This document shows, piece by piece, positions 1 through 7,639 of a stretch of 27,592 nt of DNA. Source of the DNA: an uncultured Clostridia bacterium (GTDB lineage Bacteria; Bacillota; Clostridia; Christensenellales; Aristaeellaceae). The position numbers were made by a program, and so were the translations under genes. Below the pieces are notes generated by a model, which was not told the origin of the DNA, ran no database searches, and saw only the letters and a list, made by a program, of their open reading frames with translations. Each line of letters begins with the position of its first letter. The first letter of the stretch is position 1. The stretch covers positions 1 through 27,592 of the forward strand of contig CAKTXR010000034.1 in NCBI GenBank assembly GCA_934631025.1, in the 5' to 3' direction.

Positions 1-603
1 AGAGTCCAGAGAGGCCGCAGTGCGGCTTCCACTTTTGACTCTTTGGCGCAGGTTTGGGGGCGCGCAGCCCCCAACGGACTCCCTGCGGAAAACATGTCAA
101 AGCCAATACGCCCGCGCAAAAGTCCCCCACGCCACGCCGCCGACTTCCGTTTTCCCGTTCCTTCGTACTTCGTCGGGATCGCCATAAGAAAACGCACAAT
201 CCCAAGGTGAACCACTGAAGTCCGATAACCGCATAACGCTGCGAGAACGCACTAATGGCGATCCCGACCCGCGGCGGAATAGAAACGCAACCTCCCGCAA
301 GCCGTCTCTCTTTTCCTGACAAAGGAAAAGAGACAGGCGTGATCGAACGCAAAACATTTCAATAGAACCGTATTGGCAGGCGTGAATCGAACGCCCAACG
401 CCGCAACAAAAAACTGCTCTCGCCACGCAGACCGACCCCCGCGCGCACAAACGCTTCTGCCGGGACTATATCCGGCAGGCACAAACATCTCGCCGGCGTA
501 CAATTCACTAGCCCACGAAGCGGAATATCATTTCTTCGCGTCAGCGCGGACAAACGCTATAAGCGGAAGCCGCACTGCGGCCGTCAGCGCGGACAAGCGC
601 CCT
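1..603 (+). repeat. Composite repeat E1, forward, cut by the window edge (H4 to H8)
   Basis: This gene-free stretch is filled by a forward copy of the mosaic repeat whose H1-H3 part lies outside the window. H4 (about 1-48) has its loop replaced by the palindromic cassette at 13-36. H5 (about 53-74) is a G-rich/C-rich stem with loop GCGCA. H6 is a perfect 14 bp inverted repeat (172-185 with 255-268) separated by 69 bp. H7 is an 11 bp stem (307-317 with 323-333) with loop GACAA. Degenerate 42 bp tandem units follow (about 335-400), and then the H8 block (about 445-600), with a GCCGG/CCGGC stem and a terminal CGCGTCAGCGCGG motif. Open frames across it are not conserved in phase between copies, so I see no gene here. 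Confidence 0.8.
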
Positions 604-632
604 AAGCGGACGGCGGCAATTCGGCATGCAAT

Positions 633-677
633 AAAAAAACCGCCCGCCGGAGAGATTGCCCTCTCTCTGGCGGACGG
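633..677 (-). terminator. Intrinsic terminator of upp
   Basis: On the minus strand, 15 bases after the upp stop, a GC-rich hairpin (arms about 641-655 and 661-677, loop ATTGCC) is followed by a run of seven T (633-639). This is a standard Rho-independent terminator and it separates upp from repeat E1. Confidence 0.85.
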
Positions 678-692
678 ATAGACGCGATATGA

Positions 693-1322
693 TTACTTGG
701 TGCCGAAGAGGCGGTCGCCCGCGTCGCCCAGGCCGGGGATGATGTAGGCGTGCTCGTTCAGGCACTCGTCCACGGCAGCGATGTAGATATCCACGTCGGG
801 ATGGGCGGCCTGTACGGCGGCGATGCCCTCGGGCGCGCCGATGAGGCACATCAGGCGGATGTTCTTGCAGCCGCGATCCTTGAGGAACTGTATGGCCGCG
901 ATGGAGGAGCCGCCGGTGGCCAGCATGGGATCGACCACGATGAGCAGGCGCTCGCTCGCGTCGGTGGGCAGCTTGCAATAGTATTCGACGGGCTGCTTGG
1001 TTTCCGGATCGCGATACAGGCCGATGTGACCCACCTTGGCGGCGGGGACAAGGCTCAGTATGCCGTCGACCATGCCGAGGCCCGCGCGCAGGATCGGCAC
1101 GACGCCCAGCTTGCGGCCGGCGAGCATTTTCGTAGTGCATTTGCAGATGGGCGTTTCGATTTCAACGTCCTTGAGCGGCAGATCGCGCGTGACCTCATAG
1201 GCCATGAGCATGCCGATCTCGTTGAGCAGCTCGCGGAATTCCTTCGAGCCGGTTTCCTTCTTGCGCATGATAGACAGCTTGTGTTGAATCAGCGGATGGT
1301 CGAACACATACAGTTTACCCAT
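693..1322 (-). CDS. upp: Uracil phosphoribosyltransferase
   Basis: A cytosolic enzyme of pyrimidine salvage that makes UMP and pyrophosphate from uracil and PRPP. The 209-residue product has the usual family length. It begins MGKLYVFDHPLIQHKL, carries the PRPP-binding loop VDPMLATGGS at about residues 130-140, and ends with the uracil-binding GLGDAGDRLFGTK tail. The start at 1322 is chosen over an in-frame ATG 39 bases upstream because GGAGGAG lies about 8 bases before it and the family N-terminus begins here. It is a single-gene unit with its own promoter (1370-1398) and terminator (633-677). Repeat copies E1 and E2 lie on either side. Confidence 0.97.
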   Translation of the reverse strand: MGKLYVFDHPLIQHKLSIMRKKETGSKEFRELLNEIGMLMAYEVTRDLPLKDVEIETPICKCTTKMLAGRKLGVVPILRAGLGMVDGILSLVPAAKVGHIGLYRDPETKQPVEYYCKLPTDASERLLIVVDPMLATGGSSIAAIQFLKDRGCKNIRLMCLIGAPEGIAAVQAAHPDVDIYIAAVDECLNEHAYIIPGLGDAGDRLFGTK

Positions 1323-1369
1323 TGTTTTTCTCCTCCACTCGTTTATGCCCCACTTCGACATTTTACACT

Positions 1370-1398
1370 ATTGTACTCCTTTCCCCGCCGCTTTTCAA
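1370..1398 (-). promoter_or_regulatory. Sigma-A promoter of upp
   Basis: On the minus strand TTGAAA (1393-1398) and TACAAT (1370-1375) are separated by 17 bp. This places the start of transcription about 40 bases before the upp start codon. Confidence 0.75.
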
Positions 1399-1436
1399 CC
1401 CCCGCGCCAAAACAATACGTTAAATTCAGCGCCCGC

Positions 1437-1950
1437 CGAGCGTCTCAGCCGCCCCAAAGCCTGCGCCAAAGAGACAAAAGCGGCGCGCTCTGCGACCTTT
1501 CTGGACTCTCTTCTTTTGATTCGCGGCAGAGTACCTCTTGCCAAACCTCGCAATAACTGACATTCCCGAACATTCACGCCCACGCCACGCAGCACCCAGG
1601 TACACGGAGAGACTTGACCGGCTCCAATTTATGGCCGGGCAAGTCGGGCTGCACGGCGATGATCTCAACGCCTGCCAACGTCCAGACTCGAAGCGCCCCC
1701 AAGCGCTGAAGAGTCGGGTTGCACGCGCGAAGCGGTGTGGAAGCGGCACAGCCGCCACGGAGAGACTTGCCCGAGTCCAATTTATGCTCGGGCGGGTCGG
1801 GCTGTATATCGATGTTACCTACTCGCTCTATCGGAGACTTGCCAAACTCCAATTTATGGTTTGGCAAGTCGTGTTACATTGCGCGGCAGCAAGTGGAAGC
1901 CGCACTGCGGCCGGGTTGCACGCGCGAAGCGGTGTGGAAGCGGGCACTGC
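1437..1950 (-). repeat. Composite repeat E2, reverse, with three H3 hairpins
   Basis: A reverse copy of the mosaic repeat fills the gap between upp and yabP, which are divergent. Read left to right it has degenerate H5/H4 (about 1437-1515), a first H3 (1611-1645), H2 (1682-1718), an H1 block (about 1719-1755), a second H3 (1764-1798), a third H3 (1836-1870), and a further palindromic cassette and H1 block (1891-1950). The three H3 stems differ in sequence, yet each pairs and each keeps the loop core CCAATTTATG. No protein gene is visible here. Confidence 0.8.
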
Positions 1951-1957
1951 CCGCCGC

Positions 1958-1987
1958 GTTCTGAGGGGGCGAGTGCGGGCATACACT
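1958..1987 (+). promoter_or_regulatory. Possible sigma-E promoter of yabP
   Basis: CATACACT at 1980-1987 fits the sporulation sigma-E -10 consensus (CATACAnT). A weak candidate -35 lies about 14 bp upstream at 1958-1965. Sigma-E control of yabP is known in Bacillus subtilis. The match rests mainly on the -10, so this is tentative. The site sits just past the end of repeat E2. Confidence 0.4.
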
Positions 1988-2020
1988 GGCTTCAGGGACT
2001 GTAAGAGGAGGCGATGACTC

Positions 2021-2296
2021 ATGCGCGAGGAACAGACCGCCGCACAGGCGCACGCCGTGTCGCTCGAGGGGCGCAGACGCGCCGTCATATCGGGCGTTCA
2101 GGCGGTGGACAGCTTTAACGAGCAGATGGTGACGCTCATCACCGGCGAGGGCGCGCTGACGATACTGGGCGATAATCTGCATGTGTCGCATCTCACGCTG
2201 GAGGACGGGCGGCTGCTGGTGGAGGGCGATATATCGGCGCTGGAGTATGACGCTGCGCCGCGGCGGCGGTCGCTCTGGGCGCGCCTGACGCGGTGA
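2021..2296 (+). CDS. yabP: Sporulation protein YabP
   Basis: A small YabP/YqfC-family protein made in the mother cell and needed for spore cortex formation; its biochemical role is unknown. The 91 residues match the usual family length. The core contains the LEGR block, the AVDSFNEQMVTLIT segment and the pattern TILGDNLHVSHLTLEDGRLLVEG, split here as GDNLHVSHL and LEDGRLLVEGDI. The start at 2021 is set by AGGAGG at about 2005-2010; an ATG at 2014 is out of frame. It is followed within 7 bases by yabQ and then by divIC, the conserved Firmicutes gene order. Confidence 0.88.
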   Translation: MREEQTAAQAHAVSLEGRRRAVISGVQAVDSFNEQMVTLITGEGALTILGDNLHVSHLTLEDGRLLVEGDISALEYDAAPRRRSLWARLTR

Positions 2297-2302
2297 CGCG
2301 CC

Positions 2303-2671
2303 GTGCTGTTCTACACGCTGGGGCAGAGCGCCGCCTTCCTGCTCATGCTGCCCGCCGGTTTGATGACCGGCCTGATCTGGGACGGCCTGTGCGCCCTGCG
2401 CCGCCTCTTCCAGCCGGGCGTGCTGCTCTCGCTGGCGATGGATCTGACCTTCTGCCTGATGGCGGCGTTCCTGCTGGTCGCCTCGCTCGTCGCCGCGCTG
2501 CACGGCGAGATGCGGCTGTACGCCGTCATGGGCAGCCTCGCCGGCTTTCTGCTCTATGGCGCGACGCTCTCGCCGCTCATCGCGCTGATTGGACGCGCGC
2601 TCGTCCGTCTGCTCCGCGCGCTGGGCGGACGGCTGTGGGCATGCGCGTTTGTGCGGCGACTGCTCAAATAG
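2303..2671 (+). CDS. yabQ: Spore cortex membrane protein YabQ
   Basis: A polytopic membrane protein required for cortex synthesis in sporulating Bacillota. The 122 residues are mainly hydrophobic, with about four membrane segments and the family's N-terminal pattern (a GLIWDGLCALRRL stretch after the first helix). The start is a GTG at 2303, 6 bases after the yabP stop. No clear Shine-Dalgarno site is seen, so translational coupling to yabP is likely. The protein is on the short side for the family, and the 287 bases after its stop stay open in another frame, so a shortened C-terminus is possible. The identification rests on topology and on its place between yabP and divIC. Confidence 0.8.
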   Translation: MLFYTLGQSAAFLLMLPAGLMTGLIWDGLCALRRLFQPGVLLSLAMDLTFCLMAAFLLVASLVAALHGEMRLYAVMGSLAGFLLYGATLSPLIALIGRALVRLLRALGGRLWACAFVRRLLK

Positions 2672-2958
2672 CGCGCGCTGTAAAAGAGATGCTCATGCCC
2701 CCGCAGCTTTCTTCAAAAACCGCGCTCTCCGACTCTGCGGCTCGATGCGCGTCCGAAAACCGCGTTCCCGTCAAAGCTGAATCGGAAGTCCGGAGCGCCG
2801 GTAATTCTGCCATGCGAACGCGGAGCGGCGGGGCGCTGCGCCGATTCTCAAAGCGTGTCCGTAAAATTTTCGCAAAAAAGACGCGCGCGGCGGCAGGAGA
2901 ATGTCCGCACGGTGCAGAATATTTACTAAAACACATTCAACGGTTCTGCGGGAGGGTG
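2672..2958 (+). other. Open but unassigned gap between yabQ and divIC
   Basis: This 287 bp stretch has no recognisable gene of its own. It is open in the divIC frame, which differs from the yabQ frame. The conceptual peptide is basic near its end (a GGALRRFSKRVRKIFAKK stretch encoded at about 2833-2880), a composition often found in YabQ C-terminal tails. It may be a frameshifted YabQ tail or plain leader sequence for divIC. No repeat module is visible. Confidence 0.35.
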
Positions 2959-2964
2959 ATGGCG

Positions 2965-3252
2965 ATGGCGTGCAGACGGAGGAGCCGCGTCAGGCTGGCG
3001 GTTGCGCTGGCTGTGGGCGGCGCGCTGGCGCTGGGCATAGGCTGCCTTGTCCAGCAGCGCGCGATCGACGCGCAGACGGCGCGCATTGACGAGCTGACGG
3101 CGCAGCGCGACGCGCTGATCGAATCGAACGCCCAGCTGCGCGACAAGATCAACTTCACCTACACAGACGAATATTTCCGCCGCGAAGCGCATCGTCAGGG
3201 CTATGTCGCCGAGGACGAAACGCTCTACAGCTTTGACGACGTCGGCGGCTGA
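2965..3252 (+). CDS. divIC: Septum formation initiator DivIC/FtsB family
   Basis: A bitopic cell-division protein expected to pair with FtsL and DivIB at the septum. The 95-residue product has a short basic N-terminus, one membrane helix (about residues 11-30, AVALAVGGALALGIGCL), a coiled coil (about 31-60, with AQTARIDELTAQRDAL) and the C-terminal FtsB/DivIC region including DEYFRREAHRQGYVAEDE. The ATG at 2965 is preferred because GGGAGGG ends 8 bases before it; the in-frame ATG at 2959 would leave only 2. Its place after yabP-yabQ is the classical arrangement. Confidence 0.87.
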   Translation: MACRRRSRVRLAVALAVGGALALGIGCLVQQRAIDAQTARIDELTAQRDALIESNAQLRDKINFTYTDEYFRREAHRQGYVAEDETLYSFDDVGG

Positions 3253-3337
3253 CTGCGTCGGCGCTGTGCCCCCTGCGCGCCGAGCCGCGCTGCGAACGGC
3301 GCGTTTCGAGCGCCGCACGATGCCCGATATATGGATA

Positions 3338-3372
3338 GACCCGCCGAATTCCGGTTTCCGGTTCGGCGGGTC
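3338..3372 (+). terminator. Strong hairpin after divIC, H3-like
   Basis: A perfect 11 bp stem (GACCCGCCGAA at 3338-3348 with TTCGGCGGGTC at 3362-3372) encloses a loop that can itself pair (CCGG, TTT, CCGG). It lies 86 bases after divIC and could end its transcript, but it has no T tract. The GACCC..GGGTC arms resemble H3 of the repeat family, with a different loop. Confidence 0.4.
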
Positions 3373-3439
3373 GTTCTGTATGCGGAAGCAATGCGCCTGT
3401 ATTCGCGGCGGGATTGGGCGGCGGGGCGGTTGGGCGCTC

Positions 3440-4309
3440 GGTGTGCGCCCGCTGTTTGTGCGTCCCTGTCGGCCTTGCGTGTTCGTTTGCCATGTCGGGA
3501 CGCGGAGCTGGTCTGCGCGGCGATGCGGTTCTGTTGTCGCGTTTTGTCCTCGGTTCACGCTCGGCGATGCGGTTCTGTTGTCGCGTTTTGTCCTCCGTTC
3601 ACGCCTGCTGTTTGTGCGTCCCTGTCGGTATTGTGTGTTCGTTTGCCATGTCGGGACGCGGAGCTGGTTTGCGCGGCGATGCGGTTCTGTTGTCGCGTTT
3701 TGTCCTCGGTTCACGCCTGTCTTTTTTCCTTTGTCAGGAAAAAAGAGACGGCTTGCGATGCCTTGCGTTTCTATTCCGCAGGTCGAGATCGCCATTCGTG
3801 CGTTCTCGCAGTGTTGGCGCGGTTATCGGCTTCGGTTGGTTCACTTCGGGCTTGTGCGTTTCTTTATGGCGATCTCGACGGGTTACCGGGGACGCGGGGC
3901 TACGAGGAAACGGGGCTGGCGGCGCGGCGCTTGTGCGCTTTTGCGCAGCCACATTGGCATTGTTGTGCTTTCCGCCGGGAGTACGTTGGGGCTGCGCGCC
4001 CCAAACCTGCGCCAAAGAGTCTTCGACTCTCTGGACTCTCTTCACGCTGCGGCGGGGTTATGTTGGTACAAATACCCATCCCTGCAAAAAGCGCAAGCGC
4101 CCCAATCAGCGCACCCACGCTTGCAAAACCCGGGTACACGGAAAGACCCGCCCGGCTCTGATTTATGGCCGGGCGGGTCGGGCTGTATTGCGATGTTCCC
4201 TACACGCTCAATCGTCCAGACTCGAGCCGCCCCCAAGCGGCGCGGAGTCGGGTTGCGTGCGCGAAGCGGTGTGTCAGCGGGCACTGCCCGCCGTGGAGAG
4301 GATGTGCAT
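3440..4309 (-). repeat. Composite repeat E3, reverse (tandem array to H1)
   Basis: A reverse copy fills the convergent gap between divIC and ftsH. From left to right: a 156 bp direct duplication (units starting 3451 and 3607) containing 43 bp sub-units; H7 (3721-3730 with 3736-3745); H6 (3782-3795 with 3866-3879, perfect 14 bp); H5 (about 3985-4005); H4 (about 4012-4034); a variant spacer; H3 (4145-4179); H2 (4216-4252); and the H1 block and palindrome (about 4253-4309). The H1 part overlaps the last codons and stop of ftsH. No gene other than the ftsH end is visible. Confidence 0.8.
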
Positions 4310-6100
4310 GAACTCGTCGCCGGTGATGGTTTCCTTCTCGTTGAGGAACTTGGCCAGCGCGTGCAGCTCGGTCATGTGCGCGCTCAAAAGCGTGCAGGCG
4401 TGCTCGTAGCGCTCCTTGACCAGATCAATGACCTGCTCGTCGATCTTCGCGGCGGTCTCCGGCGCGCAGCTGAGCGACGTGTCGCCGCCCAGATACTGGT
4501 TCTGAGTCGCCTCCAGCGCCACCATGCCAAACTCGTCGCTCATGCCGTAGCGGGTGATCAGCGCGCGCGACAGCTTGGTCGCCTGCTCGATGTCGTTCGC
4601 CGCGCCGGTCGTGATCGAATGGAACACCAGCTCCTCCGCCGCGCGGCCGCCCGTGAACGTCGCGATGCGGTCGAGCAGCTCTTCCTTGCTCAAGAGATTG
4701 CGCTCGCCCTCGTCCACCTGCATGGTGTAGCCCAGCGCGCCCGATGTGCGCGGCACGATTGTGATCTTCGTCACCGGCGCGGAGTGCGTCTGCAGCGCCG
4801 CCACCAGCGCGTGGCCGATCTCGTGATAGGACACGATCAGGCGCTCCTTGTCGGAGAGGATCTTGTTCTTCTTCTGATAGCCGGCCACGACCACCTCGAT
4901 GCTCTCCTCGAGGTCGGACTGATTGACGCTCTGCCGGCCCTGACGCACGGCGCGCAAAGCGGCCTCGTTGATCATATTGGCCAGCTCCGCGCCGGACGCG
5001 CCGGAAGCCGCGCGCGCAATGGCGGAAAAGTCCACGTTCGGATCCATCTTCACCTTGGCGGCGTGGACGCGCAGTATCGCCTCGCGGCCTTGCAGGTCGG
5101 GCAGCTCGACGGGAATGCGCCGGTCGAATCGGCCGGGACGCAGCAGTGCCGGATCGAGCGACTCGGGGCGGTTGGTCGCGGCCAGTATCACCACGCCCTT
5201 GGAGCCGTCGAAGCCGTCCATCTCGGTGAGCAGCTGGTTGAGCGTCTGCTCGCGCTCGTCGTTGCCGGAGAAGCCGCCGCCGTCGCGCTTCTTGCCGATG
5301 GTGTCGATCTCGTCGATAAAGACGATGCAGGGCGCCTTTTCGTTGGCCTGCTTGAACAGATCGCGCACCTTGGCCGCGCCCATGCCGACGAACATCTCAA
5401 CGAATTCCGAGCCGGAAATCGAGAAGAACGGCACATTGGCCTCGCCCGCGACCGCCTTGGCCAGCAGCGTCTTGCCGGTGCCGGGAGGGCCGACGAGCAG
5501 CGCGCCCTTGGGCATCTTCGCGCCAATCTGCTTGTACTTGTCCGGATTGTGCAGGAAGTCGACGATCTCCTGAAGCGCTTCCTTGGCCTCGTCCTCGCCG
5601 GCGACGTCCTTGAACTTTATGCCGGTCTCCGAGGCGACGTACATCTTGGCGTTGCTCTTGCCGAAGGACATGGCGTTGGGGCCCACGCCGCCCATCTTCT
5701 TGATCAGAGCGCGGAAGACGAGCTGGCCGACCGCCGCAAAGATCGCGATGGGCAGCACCCACGTCATGAGGAAGCTCATGATGGGCGACATTTCCTTGGC
5801 CTTGACCTCGCCGAACTTGCAGCCGGAGTCCTTGAGCCGGTTCACCAGCTCGGGATCGTTGAACGTCGCCGTCTGATAGATGTTCGGCTCCGCGTCGTTG
5901 TCGAGGAAGTAGATCACGTCGCTCTCCACCTCGACCTGCGAGACCTTCTTTTCCTCCAGCATCGTCAGGAACGTGCCGTAGTCCACCTCGCTGATCTGCT
6001 GCCTGAGCAGGCTGGGGAACAGCAGCCAGTTGAGCAGCAGCAGCACGCCCATTGCCACCAGATAATAGAATATCAGCGGCTTTTTGTTGACCTGTTTCAC
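4274..6100 (-). CDS. ftsH: ATP-dependent zinc metalloprotease FtsH
   Basis: A membrane-anchored AAA+ protease that degrades misfolded membrane proteins and regulators. Two N-terminal membrane helices flank an extracytoplasmic domain. The AAA module has Walker A GPPGTGKT (about residue 203), Walker B IVFIDEID and the ATNRPESLDPALLRPGRFDRR second-region block (here LLRPGRFDRR). The zinc motif is HEIGH (about 425-429), with the third ligand in the TGAANDIEQAT region; the second X of HEXXH is often Ala-Gly. The GTG at 6100 gives the usual short N-terminus with AAGGAAGG about 12 bases upstream; an in-frame TTG at 6148 would add 16 basic residues. The last codons and the TGA lie inside the H1 palindrome of repeat E3. 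Confidence 0.95.
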   Translation of the reverse strand: MKQVNKKPLIFYYLVAMGVLLLLNWLLFPSLLRQQISEVDYGTFLTMLEEKKVSQVEVESDVIYFLDNDAEPNIYQTATFNDPELVNRLKDSGCKFGEVKAKEMSPIMSFLMTWVLPIAIFAAVGQLVFRALIKKMGGVGPNAMSFGKSNAKMYVASETGIKFKDVAGEDEAKEALQEIVDFLHNPDKYKQIGAKMPKGALLVGPPGTGKTLLAKAVAGEANVPFFSISGSEFVEMFVGMGAAKVRDLFKQANEKAPCIVFIDEIDTIGKKRDGGGFSGNDEREQTLNQLLTEMDGFDGSKGVVILAATNRPESLDPALLRPGRFDRRIPVELPDLQGREAILRVHAAKVKMDPNVDFSAIARAASGASGAELANMINEAALRAVRQGRQSVNQSDLEESIEVVVAGYQKKNKILSDKERLIVSYHEIGHALVAALQTHSAPVTKITIVPRTSGALGYTMQVDEGERNLLSKEELLDRIATFTGGRAAEELVFHSITTGAANDIEQATKLSRALITRYGMSDEFGMVALEATQNQYLGGDTSLSCAPETAAKIDEQVIDLVKERYEHACTLLSAHMTELHALAKFLNEKETITGDEFMHILSTAGSAR

Positions 6101-6219
6101 GTTTCTTCGTCGCCTTCCTTTCCGTGTCGATATGGATTTTGCTTCCAATTAAAAAACAATAATTTATTTTTCGCCGCCGGCGGGGCTTTATCCTGCCGGA
6201 CGGGGAATTTCCAGACCCA

Positions 6220-6522
6220 TCAGAGCCGCCCCTTCAAATCCATGCGCTCGTGCAGCACGCGCATGACCAATACGGCGTCGCCCATGATCCTGTAAAATAT
6301 GTTGTAGGGATGCGCGCAGAGGCGATAGTATTTCCGCACGACGCGCTTTCCGACGACGATCTCCGCGCCGGAGCCGGGAAATTCCGCGGCCTGAGCCAGC
6401 TTTTTCAGTATATCCTCCAGCAGCGCGTCGGCCGCGTCGGGATTGTCAGCGGCGATGTACGCCAGCGCCTGATCGACGTCGTCCTGCGCGATGGGCAGGA
6501 GCTTAACGGTCATGGATGGCAT
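6220..6522 (-). CDS. ParE/RelE-superfamily toxin
   Basis: The toxin half of a type II toxin-antitoxin pair. The 100 residues show the compact fold of the family: an N-terminal strand (VKLLPIAQDDVDQAL), two helices (YIAADNPDAADALLEDILKKL, in part), a central FPGSG turn, then RKYYRLCAHPYNIFYRI and a C-terminal VLVMRVLHERMD strand. The RxxY and R(V)LHER features are typical of ParE/RelE-type proteins; whether it targets gyrase or ribosome-bound mRNA cannot be told. The first ATG (6522) has GGAGGG 9 bases upstream. The gene overlaps the antitoxin end by 20 bases, so the pair is translationally coupled. It lies upstream of ftsH on the same strand, about 120 bases away. Confidence 0.82.
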   Translation of the reverse strand: MPSMTVKLLPIAQDDVDQALAYIAADNPDAADALLEDILKKLAQAAEFPGSGAEIVVGKRVVRKYYRLCAHPYNIFYRIMGDAVLVMRVLHERMDLKGRL

Positions 6523-6784
6523 GGCTTAACGCCCTCCAGTGCTCGGCGGCGTCCGCAAGCGCGATGGGCTGCGCGCCGGAAGAAAGCTGTTCCTCGGCCT
6601 CGAGCAGCTTCTCGCGCAGCTCAAGGCTGGCCTCGCGCCGGTTATAGGCCTCGATGCTCTGGACGACCAGATCGCCCTCGCCGTTCTTTGTGATAAAGAC
6701 CGGCTCGCCGCTCTCGCGGCAGACGCGCGATATGTCGTTATACTCGTTGCGAATGGCTGTTGACGGACGAATCATCATGTCCAT
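6503..6784 (-). CDS. Phd/YefM-family antitoxin
   Basis: The antitoxin that should bind and neutralise the ParE/RelE-type toxin encoded next to it and repress their shared promoter. The 93 residues begin with the Phd/YefM fold: IRPSTAIRNEYNDISRVCR, then the strand turn GEPVFITKNGEGDLVVQSIE, followed by an acidic, helical C-terminus that would wrap the toxin. GGAGGAGG stands just before the first ATG; the next in-frame ATG (6778) has a better spacing, so the protein may lack the first two residues. The promoter and a palindromic operator lie at 6802-6853. Confidence 0.85.
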   Translation of the reverse strand: MDMMIRPSTAIRNEYNDISRVCRESGEPVFITKNGEGDLVVQSIEAYNRREASLELREKLLEAEEQLSSGAQPIALADAAEHWRALSHAIHDR

Positions 6785-6801
6785 CGCCTCCTCCTGTCAA
6801 A

Positions 6802-6853
6802 ATTCTATCATTTATCTGATAGAATTATAGCACATCCGCGCCGCATCTGTCAA
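6802..6853 (-). promoter_or_regulatory. Promoter and operator of the toxin-antitoxin operon
   Basis: On the minus strand TTGACA (6848-6853) and TATAAT (6824-6829) are 18 bp apart, a near-perfect sigma-A promoter. A perfect 9 bp inverted repeat (ATTCTATCA at 6802-6810 with TGATAGAAT at 6817-6825) covers the start region and touches the -10. Its location suits autorepression by the antitoxin; binding itself is inferred. Confidence 0.8.
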
Positions 6854-6867
6854 ATGCGGGGGAGATA

Positions 6868-6896
6868 TTGCCCCGTACGCCGGAGCGTGATATAAT
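6868..6896 (+). promoter_or_regulatory. Sigma-A promoter of the deoxynucleoside kinase gene
   Basis: TTGCCC (6868-6873) and TATAAT (6891-6896) are spaced by 17 bp, giving a leader of about 35 bases. It points away from the divergent toxin-antitoxin promoter. Confidence 0.65.
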
Positions 6897-6937
6897 AATA
6901 GGCAGCTGCCGCCCATTACGTTTCGGGAGTGACCGAT

Positions 6938-7519
6938 ATGAAATACATCGCCCTGAGCGGCGCCGTGTGCGCCGGAAAAACCACCCTGCTCGGCCGGCTC
7001 ATGGACGCGCTCGGCGAGCGCGCCGCCGCCCATGAGGAGCGCCCGCAGGACAACCCCTTCATCTGCGACTACTATGCCGACGCGCGCCGCTGGTCGTTCC
7101 ACGCGCAGGCGGCGTTCCTCTCGCTCTATTTCGACAAGCCCGACTGGACGCGCCGCGACCGCGAATTCTTCTTCTTCGACCGCTGCCTGATAGAGAATCT
7201 GGTCATCGCGCGCTATCGCCTGCTGGAGGGCGAGCTGACGAGCGACGAATACCGCGTGCTCGAGCGCATCGCCCGAGGGATGGAGACGCTCATGCCGCCC
7301 ATCGACCGCTATATCTACCTGCGCTGTCCCGCCGAAACGCTGGCCGAACGGCTGCGCACGCGCGGCATGGATTACGAGGGCGAGCTGGGCCTGCGCTATG
7401 CCGAGCGGCTCAAGGCGCTCTATGATAACTGGGCGCAGACGCTGCCGCGCGAGAAAACGCTCGTGCTCGACGACGGCGCGTGGACGCTTGAGGACGTGCT
7501 CGGCTTTATTGAAGCCTGA
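6938..7519 (+). CDS. Deoxynucleoside kinase family protein
   Basis: A cytosolic kinase expected to phosphorylate a deoxynucleoside (dA, dG or dC) for salvage. The 193 residues carry a P-loop GAVCAGKTT (residues 8-16; the family usual is GNIGAGKS/T), the substrate/catalytic DRCLIEN motif (about 80-86, equivalent to the DRS of other family members), and a LID-like RLRTRGMDYEGEL stretch (about 145-157). The GTG at 6929 is set aside: ATG 6938 follows CGGGAG by about 8 bases. Substrate preference cannot be read from the sequence. It is followed by the DUF4250-type gene on the same strand after 120 bp. Confidence 0.78.
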   Translation: MKYIALSGAVCAGKTTLLGRLMDALGERAAAHEERPQDNPFICDYYADARRWSFHAQAAFLSLYFDKPDWTRRDREFFFFDRCLIENLVIARYRLLEGELTSDEYRVLERIARGMETLMPPIDRYIYLRCPAETLAERLRTRGMDYEGELGLRYAERLKALYDNWAQTLPREKTLVLDDGAWTLEDVLGFIEA

Positions 7520-7529
7520 AGCGCCTTGA

Positions 7530-7549
7530 GGATTATACAGAGTATAACC
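7530..7549. other. Imperfect inverted repeat between two genes
   Basis: GGATTATAC and GTATAACC face each other across AGA, 10 bases after the kinase stop. It is too AT-rich for a good terminator and could be an operator for the following gene. No T tract follows. Confidence 0.3.
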
Positions 7550-7639
7550 AATTCCGCGCGTGAAATCCAGTATTGCGCTGTAAACACAATGCAACAACAT
7601 TATGACTTTTGAAGCGACCATTGGCAAGGAGGAAGAACC

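Noticed and set aside
97..603. Open frames of about 60-120 residues across repeats E1, E3, E4, E5, E7 and E10, with recurring peptides such as SLFLCQEKRDGL
   Set aside because: The recurring peptide comes from the H7 hairpin being repeated. Phase relative to other modules shifts between copies, tandem units of 42 and 43 bp break frame, and there are no ribosome sites.
1597..1870. Integron attC sites or IS200/IS605-type ends
   Set aside because: The hairpins lack the R'/R'' core sites of attC, there is no integrase, and no TnpA or TnpB frame is linked to any copy.
2293..3252. A single 319-residue protein spanning the yabQ region and divIC
   Set aside because: Its first half is the yabQ gene in another frame. 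Only the last 95 residues have a recognisable family and a ribosome site.
3203..6295. A 1030-residue plus-strand frame antisense to ftsH
   Set aside because: GC-rich third positions keep the antisense frame open; the minus strand encodes an intact FtsH with all motifs.
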